This document shows, piece by piece, positions 9,548 through 18,311 of a DNA stretch of 48,017 nucleotides (positions within the stretch are counted from its first letter, which is position 1; the number at the start of each line of letters is the position of its first letter). Origin of the DNA: Pedobacter sp. (GTDB lineage: Bacteria > Bacteroidota > Bacteroidia > Sphingobacteriales > Sphingobacteriaceae); contig SEDB01000019.1 in NCBI GenBank assembly GCA_004210715.1, positions 1 through 48,017 on the forward strand, in the 5' to 3' direction. A model generated the notes under the pieces. It saw only the letters and a program-made list of their open reading frames with translations. It did not search any database and was not told the DNA's origin. A program made the position numbers and the translations under genes.

Positions 9548-10819
9548 ATGCTGCAAGTTAACTATATCCGTGAAAATAGAGAGAAAGTTTTAGAACGTTT
9601 AAGTGTGCGTAACTTTAAACAACCTGAGTTAGTAGATGAAATCATTAAAATTGATGAAGATCGTCGTTCCACTCAAACCTCTTTAGATAACATTTCCGCA
9701 GAAGCAAATGCAGCCGCCAAGCAAATTGGCGATTTAATGCGTGCCGGCAAAAAAGAAGAAGCTGAGGCTATTAAAGCCCAAACAGCGTCACACAAAGAAA
9801 ACATTAAAAATTTAACAGAAAAGTTAAACGAGCTGGAAACTGCTCAATTTAATGCAATTGTTCAGTTGCCAAACTTGCCATACGATTTAGTGCCTAAGGG
9901 ATCTACTGCCGAAGAAAATGAAGTGGTTTACTTACACGGCGCACCAGCAGAATTACCAACCAAAGCATTGCCACATTGGGAGTTGGCTGCCAAATACGAT
10001 ATTATCGATTTCGAATTAGGTGTAAAAATAACCGGTGCAGGTTTCCCTGTTTATAAAGGAAAAGGAGCGAGGTTACAACGTGCTTTAATCAATTTCTTTT
10101 TAGATCATGCAACTGCTGCTGGGTATAAAGAAATGCAAGTGCCTCATTTGGTTAATGCTGCATCGGGTTTTGGAACCGGGCAGTTGCCAGATAAAGAAGG
10201 ACAAATGTATCATTCAACTGTTGATGATTTATATTTGATTCCAACGGCGGAAGTTCCGGTTACCAATTTATATCGTGATGTAATTGTTAAAGAGGAAGAT
10301 TTACCGATTAAAAATACCGCTTACACACCATGTTTTCGTAGAGAAGCGGGTTCTTATGGCGCTCATGTGCGTGGCTTAAATCGCTTGCACCAATTTGATA
10401 AAGTTGAGGTTGTTCAGATTACACATCCGGATAAGTCTTACGAAACGTTAGAGGAAATGAGCCAATACGTTCAATCATTATTGCAGGAACTGGGTTTGCA
10501 TTACCGTGTTTTACGCCTTTGCGGCGGCGATATGGGCTTTACCTCTGCTATGACATATGATATGGAAGTTTGGAGTGCAGCGCAAGAACGTTGGTTAGAA
10601 GTTTCTTCAGTTTCCAATTTCGAAACTTACCAGGCCAACCGCTTAAAGCTTCGTTTTAAAGGTAAAGAAGGTAAGGCACAATTGGCGCATTCACTAAACG
10701 GAAGTGCATTAGCATTACCGCGAATAGTGGCTTCAATTTTAGAAAATTATCAAACCGAAAACGGGATTATAATTCCGGAGGCTTTAGTGAAATATACAGG
10801 TTTTGATCTGATTGATTAA
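9548..10819 (+). CDS. serS: serine--tRNA ligase
   Basis: Coiled-coil N-terminus plus class II core (LIPTAEVPVTNLYRD, CFRREAGSYG, GLNRLHQFDKVE, EVSSVSNFETYQANRL). Confidence 0.98.
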   Translation: MLQVNYIRENREKVLERLSVRNFKQPELVDEIIKIDEDRRSTQTSLDNISAEANAAAKQIGDLMRAGKKEEAEAIKAQTASHKENIKNLTEKLNELETAQFNAIVQLPNLPYDLVPKGSTAEENEVVYLHGAPAELPTKALPHWELAAKYDIIDFELGVKITGAGFPVYKGKGARLQRALINFFLDHATAAGYKEMQVPHLVNAASGFGTGQLPDKEGQMYHSTVDDLYLIPTAEVPVTNLYRDVIVKEEDLPIKNTAYTPCFRREAGSYGAHVRGLNRLHQFDKVEVVQITHPDKSYETLEEMSQYVQSLLQELGLHYRVLRLCGGDMGFTSAMTYDMEVWSAAQERWLEVSSVSNFETYQANRLKLRFKGKEGKAQLAHSLNGSALALPRIVASILENYQTENGIIIPEALVKYTGFDLID

Positions 10820-10822
10820 AAA

Positions 10823-10931
10823 ACCTCTCCCTGCGAGCGGTAGGAGTAGGGCTTCAAACTTCCAATCCCTCTCCTCAAGGAGAGGGAAGTACAGACAATA
10901 CATAAAACCCGCTTCGTTAATAGGGAGAGGT
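10823..10931. repeat. nested inverted-repeat intergenic element
   Basis: Outer ACCTCTCCCT (10823-10832)/AGGGAGAGGT (10922-10931); inner CCCTCTCCT-CA-AGGAGAGGG (10867-10886). Confidence 0.8.
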
Positions 10932-10948
10932 ATTTTCTTAACCCATAA

Positions 10949-10978
10949 AAAAAGCTTTGCATCACTGCAAAGCTTTTT
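10949..10978. terminator. bidirectional intrinsic terminator
   Basis: AAAAAGCTTTGCA-tcac-TGCAAAGCTTTTT, perfect 13-bp stem between convergent genes. Confidence 0.9.
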
Positions 10979-11010
10979 GTTTTTTATAGATAGATGTAAT
11001 GTTTTTCTGA

Positions 11011-11325
11011 TTACAGAATCAAAATCAATAATAAAATGATGATGATGATTGCACCAACTGATAAATAAACACCACCAGAAACCGCACGAGCCTGACCTTT
11101 CAGCTCTCTCAATTCGCTACGTAATGCCTTACGCTCTGTTCTTGTTAAATTAGATTTATCCATGTCTCTAATTTCTTCCACACGGGTTTTAATTCTTTCT
11201 AATTGTGCAGATTGCTCAGCTGTTAGTTCTGTTGGATTCTTAGCTGGTTTATTAGCCGCTTGTGCCGAGTTGAAACTAATCCCTAATGTGAAGATAAGTG
11301 CTAAAGTGTAAACGAATTTTTTCAT
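11011..11325 (-). CDS. small secreted/membrane protein of unknown function (signal peptide plus C-terminal TM helix)
   Basis: Start re-assigned to MKKFVYTLALIFTLGISFNSAQA at 11325; upstream codons of the supplied ORF overlap a terminator hairpin at 11365-11395. C-terminus VGAIIIIILLLILIL. Confidence 0.75.
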   Translation of the reverse strand: MKKFVYTLALIFTLGISFNSAQAANKPAKNPTELTAEQSAQLERIKTRVEEIRDMDKSNLTRTERKALRSELRELKGQARAVSGGVYLSVGAIIIIILLLILIL

Positions 11326-11359
11326 AATATTTAAATTTTTAGTGTTTCGATGTCTACCT

Positions 11360-11395
11360 AACAAAAAACCTACCAAAATGTTTCTGGTAGGTTTT
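11360..11395 (-). terminator. intrinsic terminator of the SIMPL-domain gene
   Basis: AAAACCTACCA (11365-11375)/TGGTAGGTTTT (11385-11395) with a T-run on the minus strand. Confidence 0.8.
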
Positions 11396-11424
11396 AAAAT
11401 GGGTTATTTTAAATGTTAAAATTA

Positions 11425-12111
11425 TTATCTGATCTCAAAAACTACATTTACTGTGAAATTCAACTTAATCTTTTTAAAGTCTATCTCTGGAGCAGCACCT
11501 GAATCGGCCATTTCGGCTTTCATCATGTAGTTTCTGTAAACAGGCTGTATAATATTGTCGCCACCATCTTGTATTTCAATCACGCCGTTTAATTTGTTTC
11601 CTAAAGCCTCAGCCATGTAAGTCGCTTTTTCTTTTGCAGCTAATAATGCTTTAATTTTTAAGTCTTTTTTCAAACTTTCTATTTTCGAGTAATCATAACT
11701 TTCAATGTTGGTATTCGCAATGCCTTTCGCATCGATAGCTTCGATAATGGCATTAAATTTATTTAAATCTGCTACTTTCAGACGATATTGTTTACTCGCT
11801 AAAAAATCAGGATTTTTCTTTTTCTCTGTAGCATAGTTCCAGCTGCTTAAATTGCTAATGGTTAAATTTTCTTTCGCAATTCCTGCTTTTTGTACAGCTG
11901 CATAAAGTTGTTTTTCCAATTCTGTAATTTCAACCTTTTTCTTCCCGTTTAAGTATTCCTTAAGTGAAATACTGATGTAAATAATATCTGGTGTCACTTC
12001 AGTTTCTGCTGAACCACTTACGCTAATTTTTCTACGTAAATCTACCTGTTGTGCCATTGCCGATGAAAGGCCTAAAAATGCAACGAGTGCAATTGCTATT
12101 AACTTTTTCAT
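11425..12111 (-). CDS. SIMPL domain-containing periplasmic protein (DUF541)
   Basis: Start re-assigned to MKKLIAIALVAFLGLSSAMAQ; ISVSGSAETEVTPDIIYISISLKEY and C-terminal FTVNVVFEIR typical of SIMPL proteins. Confidence 0.85.
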   Translation of the reverse strand: MKKLIAIALVAFLGLSSAMAQQVDLRRKISVSGSAETEVTPDIIYISISLKEYLNGKKKVEITELEKQLYAAVQKAGIAKENLTISNLSSWNYATEKKKNPDFLASKQYRLKVADLNKFNAIIEAIDAKGIANTNIESYDYSKIESLKKDLKIKALLAAKEKATYMAEALGNKLNGVIEIQDGGDNIIQPVYRNYMMKAEMADSGAAPEIDFKKIKLNFTVNVVFEIR

Positions 12112-12228
12112 AATTCTATTTTCTTTGTGTGTGCTGTTATGATGTGCGTGATGTACAAATTCCACACCGAAATGTTAAAATTTTTATCTTTTTGAAAATG
12201 AAAGTAGAAAATTAATGGAAAAATCCGT

Positions 12229-12282
12229 CCCGCTATTTGTTTCAAGTCCTCGCTGCGCTGTGGGCTTTTCACTGCTATCGGG
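12229..12282. repeat. dispersed intergenic element, family 1, copy D
   Basis: CCCG-CTATTTGTTTC-[AAGTCC...GGGCTT]-TTCACTGCTAT-CGGG; same core as copies at 15119, 27786 and 47329. Confidence 0.7.
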
Positions 12283-12422
12283 CTTATTAATAACGTGTTG
12301 TGTTGCTATTAAAAAATTAAGCAAGCTTGTCATTTAAATAAATACAATTTTGCTCCAATTAAATTATTTTAGTTTTTTGGGGCTTTGCGCTTTAAAAAAG
12401 GACGATGATCTGGCCACTTAAA

Positions 12423-12460
12423 CCCGACAGGAGCGAGCACGAAGTAAAGCAAATGGCGGG
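12423..12460. repeat. dispersed 38-bp intergenic repeat, family 2, copy E
   Basis: CCCGACAGGAGCGAGCACGAAGTAAAGCAAATGGCGGG; 30 of 38 positions match 47478-47515. Confidence 0.75.
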
Positions 12461-12642
12461 ACTGAACACGCCCAAGCACACCGAAACCTGATTTTCTAGA
12501 AAATAGATGATGAAGAAAGAAAAAATATGCGCTAGGTTTTATGCTTAAATAGACGGAATTATAAATGATTATAAAACCTTGCGCAGCAGAAAGTTCTGCA
12601 ATATTTTTATGTACCCAGTTTTTTGGGCGCCGAGAGTTAAAA

Positions 12643-13095
12643 CTAAACTTTAGAAACCTTAACAGCAGTTGGTCCTTTTTGGCCCATTTCTACTTCGAAA
12701 GTAACTTTATCGCCTTCTTTAATTTGCGTTACGCAACCATTAGCATGAACAAAAATACTATCTTGGGTTTCAGTGTTTTTAATAAAACCATAACCTTTGC
12801 TATCATTGAAGAAGGTAACTGTTCCTTTTTTAACCGGATTTTCGTCGATAATGTCTTCTTGTCTGGTTATACCAATTTGAACATCCTCAATGTTGAATAC
12901 TTTTTTCTTTTTCGGATCTGGTGGAGTAGACGAGATGTTACCATTTTCATCAACGTATGCAAACATTTCCTCAAGTGCTAATCCTTTTTTTGCATTAGAT
13001 TGACGCTCTTCTTTTTTCTCTTGTTTGTCTTTTTGTTTTTTTAATCGTTTTTTTTCGTTCTCTTTTTTACTGTATGTTGCCTGAGATTTAGCCAT
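12643..13095 (-). CDS. cold-shock domain protein with Lys/Glu-rich N-terminal extension
   Basis: KKGTVTFFNDSKGYGFIKNTETQDSIFVHANG (RNP1/RNP2-like CSD motifs) after a basic N-terminus. Confidence 0.92.
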   Translation of the reverse strand: MAKSQATYSKKENEKKRLKKQKDKQEKKEERQSNAKKGLALEEMFAYVDENGNISSTPPDPKKKKVFNIEDVQIGITRQEDIIDENPVKKGTVTFFNDSKGYGFIKNTETQDSIFVHANGCVTQIKEGDKVTFEVEMGQKGPTAVKVSKV

Positions 13096-13108
13096 ATATA
13101 TTTAATTG

Positions 13109-13576
13109 TTAAGCTACCTCTATTTCGTTAATTTTTACAGCTCCCAATTTCTCGGCGGCCTTTTGTGAGCGAAAGTTTGTAGCACCAATGTGGAGAATTA
13201 CCTTATTCACGAACTGAAAAGCATAATTTAGCATTAATTCTTTTAACGCTGTATTATGCCCTCTTCCCCAGAAATCGCGACCAACAAATGTGTAGCCTAT
13301 GGCAACGGAACTATCTTCTACATTGAGATCGTAATACCTCGAACTTCCAACCACATCGCCCGTTTTTTTGTCATAAATAATAAAAGCACCTTTTGATTCC
13401 ATTGCACCTTTGAAAAAATTCTTGAAAACTTCAGGTTTGTAGCGGTCCTTGTTTGGATGTTGTGCCCAAAGTAGCGGGTCTGATGCTACTCCATAAAGTT
13501 TTTCAAAATCATCCGACTGTAATGGAAATATATCAATTAGGTCGTTGGTTAATATGGGTTGTAAATCGAAATTCAT
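13109..13576 (-). CDS. GNAT family N-acetyltransferase
   Basis: Start re-assigned to MNFDLQPILTNDLIDIFPLQ at 13576; VGSSRYYDL...IGYTFVGRDFWGRGHNTALKELML. The longer ORF start lies in hairpin-rich intergenic DNA. Confidence 0.88.
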   Translation of the reverse strand: MNFDLQPILTNDLIDIFPLQSDDFEKLYGVASDPLLWAQHPNKDRYKPEVFKNFFKGAMESKGAFIIYDKKTGDVVGSSRYYDLNVEDSSVAIGYTFVGRDFWGRGHNTALKELMLNYAFQFVNKVILHIGATNFRSQKAAEKLGAVKINEIEVA

Positions 13577-13589
13577 TTTTATTGGATAT

Positions 13590-13617
13590 AAAAAACGGCT
13601 GGCTAAACAGCCAGCCG
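13590..13617 (-). terminator. intrinsic terminator downstream of fabV
   Basis: CGGCTGGCT-aaac-AGCCAGCCG (13596-13617); minus-strand stem is followed by TTTTTTATA. Confidence 0.8.
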
Positions 13618-13628
13618 CGTAAAATGTT

Positions 13629-13676
13629 AAACGATACAATCGTTTGGCTATTGATGCGCTCGTTAGAAACGAGCGC
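13629..13676. repeat. two-hairpin intergenic element, copy C
   Basis: AAACGAT-aca-ATCGTTT (13629-13645), GCTATT linker (13647-13652), GCGCTCGTT-aga-AACGAGCGC (13656-13676). Confidence 0.85.
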
Positions 13677-13748
13677 AATTTTATGATAATGTTATTCTGA
13701 GCTTGTCGAAGAACTTTTGAATGTGTTTCAACAAGCTCAATGTAACAG

Positions 13749-14942
13749 CTAATCTACCAAACCCTCAATTTCTACCACTTCATTTGCTTCTTTTTGATAA
13801 TCAACTTGATCAATCTCAAAGCCAAATAAACTTAAGAAATCTGAACGGTAGCCAGGTAAATCTCCAATCGCAGGTAAAGTTTCAGTTGTAGCTTCTTCCC
13901 AAAGTTGAGCAACTTTAGCTTGTACATCGTCTCTCATTTCCCAATCATCGATTCTAATTCTTCCTTTTTCATCAACAGGAACATCGCTGCCAGTATATAA
14001 ACGTTCTGCATATAAACGTTGAATTTGCTCTATTGTACCTTCGTGGATACCTTCTTCTTTCATTATTTTATACAACAATGAAATGTATAATGGAATCACA
14101 GGAATAGCAGAACTTGCTTGTGTAACCAATGCTTTGTTTACCGATACGTATGCTTTTCCATCAATATCTTTCAATTTATCAGCAATGGTAAAGGCAGTAG
14201 CTTCTAAATCATCTTTGGCACGGCCAATAGTTCCTTTGCGGTAAACTGGCTCGGTTAATTTAGGGCCGATGTAAGAATATGCAACAGTTGTAGCGCCTTC
14301 AGCCAACAGGTTTTCAGCTTTTAAAGCATCAATCCACATCGCCCAATCTTCGCCGCCCATCACGGCAACTGTATGTTCTATATCTTCTTCAGTTGCTGGT
14401 TCAATCGAAATTTCCGTAACGTTACCGGTATGAAAATCTACAGTTTTGTTGGTATATGTGCCGCCAATAGGTTTTAGCGTAGATCTATGCAAAACTTCAG
14501 TGTCAGGATGTTTTCTAACCGGAGAAGCCAAACTGTAAATCACTAAATCTACCTGACCAAGATCAGCTTTGATTAATTCAATGGTTTTTGCTTTAATTTC
14601 TTTTGAGAAAGCATCGCCATTGATACTTTTGGCATATAAACCTGCAGCATGAGCTTCTTTTTCAAAAGCAGCGCTATTGTACCAGCCTGGTGATGCTGTT
14701 TTGCCCGCCGATGGTGCTTTTTCGAAAAACACCCCAATTGTAGCAGCCTCAGAGCCAAAAGCAGCAGTAATGCGAGATGCCAGGCCAAAACCTGTTGATG
14801 CGCCAATTACCAATACTTTTTTAGGTCCGTTAATAGCACCTTTTGATTTAACATATTCAATTTGGTTCTTTACGTTTTGAGCGCAACCATCAGGGTGTGC
14901 AGTTAAACAAATAAAGCCCCTCATTCTCGGTTCAATAATCAT
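13749..14942 (-). CDS. fabV: enoyl-[acyl-carrier-protein] reductase FabV / trans-2-enoyl-CoA reductase
   Basis: MIIEPRMRGFICLTAHPDGCAQNV...KKVLVIGASTGFGLASRI...YSYIGPKLTEPVYRKGTIGRAK. Confidence 0.97.
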   Translation of the reverse strand: MIIEPRMRGFICLTAHPDGCAQNVKNQIEYVKSKGAINGPKKVLVIGASTGFGLASRITAAFGSEAATIGVFFEKAPSAGKTASPGWYNSAAFEKEAHAAGLYAKSINGDAFSKEIKAKTIELIKADLGQVDLVIYSLASPVRKHPDTEVLHRSTLKPIGGTYTNKTVDFHTGNVTEISIEPATEEDIEHTVAVMGGEDWAMWIDALKAENLLAEGATTVAYSYIGPKLTEPVYRKGTIGRAKDDLEATAFTIADKLKDIDGKAYVSVNKALVTQASSAIPVIPLYISLLYKIMKEEGIHEGTIEQIQRLYAERLYTGSDVPVDEKGRIRIDDWEMRDDVQAKVAQLWEEATTETLPAIGDLPGYRSDFLSLFGFEIDQVDYQKEANEVVEIEGLVD

Positions 14943-15118
14943 TTTGATCTTGTTTTACGTTTTGTAATATTGAAATAGACTCTTAGTAAAAGCCAAATCT
15001 TTAACGAAGATAAATTTTTAATTCCTTACCGCTAAATGAAATTTTAATAAAGCAGATTTCATAGCGGTTAAAAGCGCTATTAGAAAAAGCTAATGCAGAT
15101 GCCTTATTTGAATTTCTT

Positions 15119-15173
15119 CGGGCTATACGCTATAGCTCCGATTAAAATATCGGAGGCTGCCGCTGCTATCCCG
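15119..15173. repeat. dispersed intergenic element, family 1, copy A
   Basis: CGGG-CTATACGCTATAG-[CTCCGAT-taaaat-ATCGGAG]-GCTGCCGCTGCTAT-CCCG. Confidence 0.8.
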
Positions 15174-15317
15174 TTTAAATGGCTAAATGGTATAACTATT
15201 TGAGGTTGCAGGGTTCAAAAAACATTAGGGGATAAAAGGCCAATTCTCGAATTTAATAGGCTCATTGTTAATTTTCCGTTAATTTAGCAGCACACAGATA
15301 AACCGGATGATCATTTT

Positions 15318-16064
15318 ATGAGAAAAATATTATTACTTACCATGATTTCTTTCATGGCGTTAGGAAAGCTTTCAGCCCAAACGCAATATCAAAATTCAGG
15401 GTGGTTCATGTTTGTAAACAATACTAAATTTAATGAAAAATGGGGTTTGCATCTCGATTTCCAATTACGTTCTTCAGATGATATAAAGCATGTGAGGAAT
15501 ATGTTATTTAGACCAGGAATTACTTACTACATCAATAGCAAGCAAAATATAACGTTAGGTTATTTGTTAACACAAACCTATAACCCAGAATTTGATCTGA
15601 TAGATGTAAGTCCTGATATAATTTTAAACCGAACAGCAAATGAGCATCGAATCTGGGAACAATATATTTTAAACCACAAAATTAAGTCTGTTTTTGCCAG
15701 CCATCGCTTACGATTAGAACAAAGATTTATCGAACGCTCATTGGTGCAGCCTGGAAGTGATGAGCATATCTTTGCTCAAAGATTCAGGTATTTTTTTAGG
15801 TTAATTCAGCCATTACAAAAAGCAGAAGCTTCATTTGATAAAGGTGCTTTTGTGGCGTTGCAGAATGAGGTTTTTTTGAATTTTCAAAATAAAGATAAAC
15901 TTAACAATAGTGTTTTTGATCAAAACAGACTTTACCTGGCAGCAGGATATCGTTTCTCCAAAAAGGTAGATTTGGAAGTAGGGTACATGAACCAAGCCAT
16001 TAAGACCACCATAGGCCATACCAATAATAGTATTGTTCAACTTGCAGTTTATACCAGGTTCTAA
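15318..16064 (+). CDS. DUF2490-like outer membrane protein
   Basis: Signal peptide, W-rich YQNSGWFMFVNNTKFNEKWGLHLDFQLR start, beta-barrel-like C-terminus ending YTRF. Confidence 0.75.
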   Translation: MRKILLLTMISFMALGKLSAQTQYQNSGWFMFVNNTKFNEKWGLHLDFQLRSSDDIKHVRNMLFRPGITYYINSKQNITLGYLLTQTYNPEFDLIDVSPDIILNRTANEHRIWEQYILNHKIKSVFASHRLRLEQRFIERSLVQPGSDEHIFAQRFRYFFRLIQPLQKAEASFDKGAFVALQNEVFLNFQNKDKLNNSVFDQNRLYLAAGYRFSKKVDLEVGYMNQAIKTTIGHTNNSIVQLAVYTRF

Positions 16065-16160
16065 TATCATATTAATGTTTTAAAGTCATTTTTTGAATAT
16101 GAGCGATTACAAAATGTTAAAGATGTTGTAATTGATTGAGGTTTTTACTCAATTTGCCGC

Positions 16161-17051
16161 GTGAAAAAATTCTCGATCCTATTTTTAGCACTCTTGTTTG
16201 GCAAGCGGATGCAAGCACAAGAGGTAAAAACTTCGTCTATCAATAATACGCCTAGTTCAAAAAGTTTATTCAATCCAGAAAATAAAAGAAATTTCTCCCG
16301 AAAAGGAGATTTTTACTTCCATTGGGGTTATAATAATTCCTGGTATGGCAAAAGCGATATTCGATTTCAGGGGCCGAATTACGATTTCACTTTGCATGAT
16401 GTTGCAGCTCACGACAGACAGTCGAAATTAAGTTGGAATTACTTAAACCCGAGTTTAATTACCGTTCCACAATATAATATTCGTGTAGGTTATTTCATTA
16501 AAGATAATTATAGTATTTCCGTTGGTTGGGATCATATGAAATACGTGATGGATATTCCGCAAACAGTTGCCATCACGGGAACCATTGGAGCCAATATTAC
16601 GCCTGAAAACGTGCCAACAGGTGCATTGGCAGGAACTTACAACGGGCAAACCATCAATGTTAAAGAGAGCATGTTAACCTACGAGCATACAGATGGTTTC
16701 AACTACGCTAACGTAGAATTAGAACGTTATGATGATATTTGGGTTGCACCAAGCGGAAATACTTCTCTAACATTAGAAACTGGTATTGGAGGTGGATTAA
16801 TGGTTCCAAGAACGGAAGCCCATCTTTTCGGCTTAGGGAGAAATAACCATTTTAGCATTTCTGGTTATGGCGTATCTGCTAAAATAGGACTGAAATTCTA
16901 TGTCTGGAAGCATATTTACCTACAAAATTCAACCAAATTCGGAGCGACTAATTTGACACAGGTTCATACCACGGGCTACGATGAGTTCGATAAAGCAAGT
17001 CAGAAAATAAATTACATAGAGAATTTAACCGTAATTGGCTTTCAGTTTTAA
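16161..17051 (+). CDS. hypothetical outer membrane protein
   Basis: Signal peptide and beta-barrel-like composition ending VIGFQF; GTG start. Confidence 0.6.
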   Translation: MKKFSILFLALLFGKRMQAQEVKTSSINNTPSSKSLFNPENKRNFSRKGDFYFHWGYNNSWYGKSDIRFQGPNYDFTLHDVAAHDRQSKLSWNYLNPSLITVPQYNIRVGYFIKDNYSISVGWDHMKYVMDIPQTVAITGTIGANITPENVPTGALAGTYNGQTINVKESMLTYEHTDGFNYANVELERYDDIWVAPSGNTSLTLETGIGGGLMVPRTEAHLFGLGRNNHFSISGYGVSAKIGLKFYVWKHIYLQNSTKFGATNLTQVHTTGYDEFDKASQKINYIENLTVIGFQF

Positions 17052-17059
17052 CGATTATT

Positions 17060-17644
17060 TCAGTCGTTTAAACCTTTTCCGCTAAGAATATTCTGCATAT
17101 ATTTTTCTATCCTTGAAATTCTGGTTTTTGACTGTTTCGGTGCTGAGAAATAAATATTGTAAGCTCTTTGGCGGCCAGGAGTCAAGGCGTTAAAAGCAAC
17201 TTTTAGATTGGGGATGTCATTTAGTTTTGATTGAAATTCTTCGGGAATATTTAATTCTTCAGTTTTAGGTGCTTCTACTTTTAATCCAGCCTTCTCAATT
17301 TCAATGGCTTCAAAAATATGCATTTTTAAAACCGCTTCCATTTCAATAATATCTTCCACATTTGTAAATCGAATCTGGCGACCAACACGTGTGTTTTCTC
17401 CAGTTTTTACAAGAATGCCGTTAGGATTGCTCATTAACATACCCTTGAAAAACAATAGTGCACAGTAATCTTTAAAGCCTTGTATAACAATAATGTTAGT
17501 TCCTTGAAAGATATAGCAGGGTTTGCTCCATTTTAATTCTTCCGTTAAACCGCAGTCGAGAAGGATTTTTCTCAATTGCAGCATTTCTTTCTGCCATTTT
17601 TTTGCGGTAGTAAAAAAGACATCAACTGTTGGATTAATACTCAT
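17060..17644 (-). CDS. DUF1801 / YdeI-family protein
   Basis: LDCGLTEELKWSKPCYIFQGTNIIVIQGFKDYCALLFFKG and C-terminal ALTPGRQRAYNIYFSAPKQSKTRISRIEKYM. Confidence 0.85.
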   Translation of the reverse strand: MSINPTVDVFFTTAKKWQKEMLQLRKILLDCGLTEELKWSKPCYIFQGTNIIVIQGFKDYCALLFFKGMLMSNPNGILVKTGENTRVGRQIRFTNVEDIIEMEAVLKMHIFEAIEIEKAGLKVEAPKTEELNIPEEFQSKLNDIPNLKVAFNALTPGRQRAYNIYFSAPKQSKTRISRIEKYMQNILSGKGLND

Positions 17645-17648
17645 GGTT

Positions 17649-18167
17649 TTAATATTGAGGTTTTTGATAATCTGCTAATTCAGAACGAAGTAAACTTAAT
17701 AATTCATCTTCTTTAATGTTGAGTAAATTTACATCAATCCATAGTAAGTCAGGTTTCGATCTAAAAAGCAATCCTATTTTGTTAAAGCAGGTTAAATAGA
17801 AATTCCTTTTAATATGATTGTATTGATCCTGATTTATCGTTTCAATAAAAATTTGATTTTGAGCTCGAAAATACCCATTGCTGAATCTTTTAATTTCTTT
17901 CCATTCTATAAAAACAGGTGTATTTTGGGTGTTGTTTAAAATTCCATTTTCATCAATGTTAACACCAGATAAATTCTTTTTACAATGGCGATAAGATTTT
18001 ATTTGATGGAAAATCATGATGTGTGCCGATATAAAAATCAAGAATAAGCTGATTGGTTTATATGAATTCTCAGCATATATTGTGATGAAAAATAAACCAA
18101 TAATAAATGCCAGGTTAATTAAAACTCCCGTAACGAGCTTATTCTTACTGAATTTGATTTCGATCAT
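17649..18167 (-). CDS. membrane protein of unknown function (two N-terminal TM helices)
   Basis: GVLINLAFIIGLFFITIYAENS...ISLFLIFISAHIMIF; resembles small PH-like STM3941-type proteins but not certain. Confidence 0.55.
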   Translation of the reverse strand: MIEIKFSKNKLVTGVLINLAFIIGLFFITIYAENSYKPISLFLIFISAHIMIFHQIKSYRHCKKNLSGVNIDENGILNNTQNTPVFIEWKEIKRFSNGYFRAQNQIFIETINQDQYNHIKRNFYLTCFNKIGLLFRSKPDLLWIDVNLLNIKEDELLSLLRSELADYQKPQY

Positions 18168-18259
18168 ATATTAGATGTAGGATTAGCATTATATAATTAT
18201 CATAACTAATATAAGGTTATCATCTCTGTACTCAACACCTTCCATTATTAATAATTTAG

Positions 18260-18293
18260 ATAAAAAAAACGCCCCGAATTTCTCCGAGGCGTT
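18260..18293 (-). terminator. intrinsic terminator of the GIN-domain gene
   Basis: Minus strand AACGCCTCGGAGAAATTCGGGGCGTTTTTTTTA: stem followed by T8. Confidence 0.85.
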
Positions 18294-18311
18294 GATATAA
18301 ATGTTTATTAC

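Noticed and set aside
12565-12981. 138-aa plus-strand ORF opposite the cold-shock gene
   Set aside because: Antisense to a well-supported CSD protein; no signal or domain of its own.
13577-13678. N-terminal extension of the GNAT ORF (start 13678)
   Set aside because: The extension is translated from three consecutive intergenic hairpins; ATG at 13576 matches the family N-terminus better.
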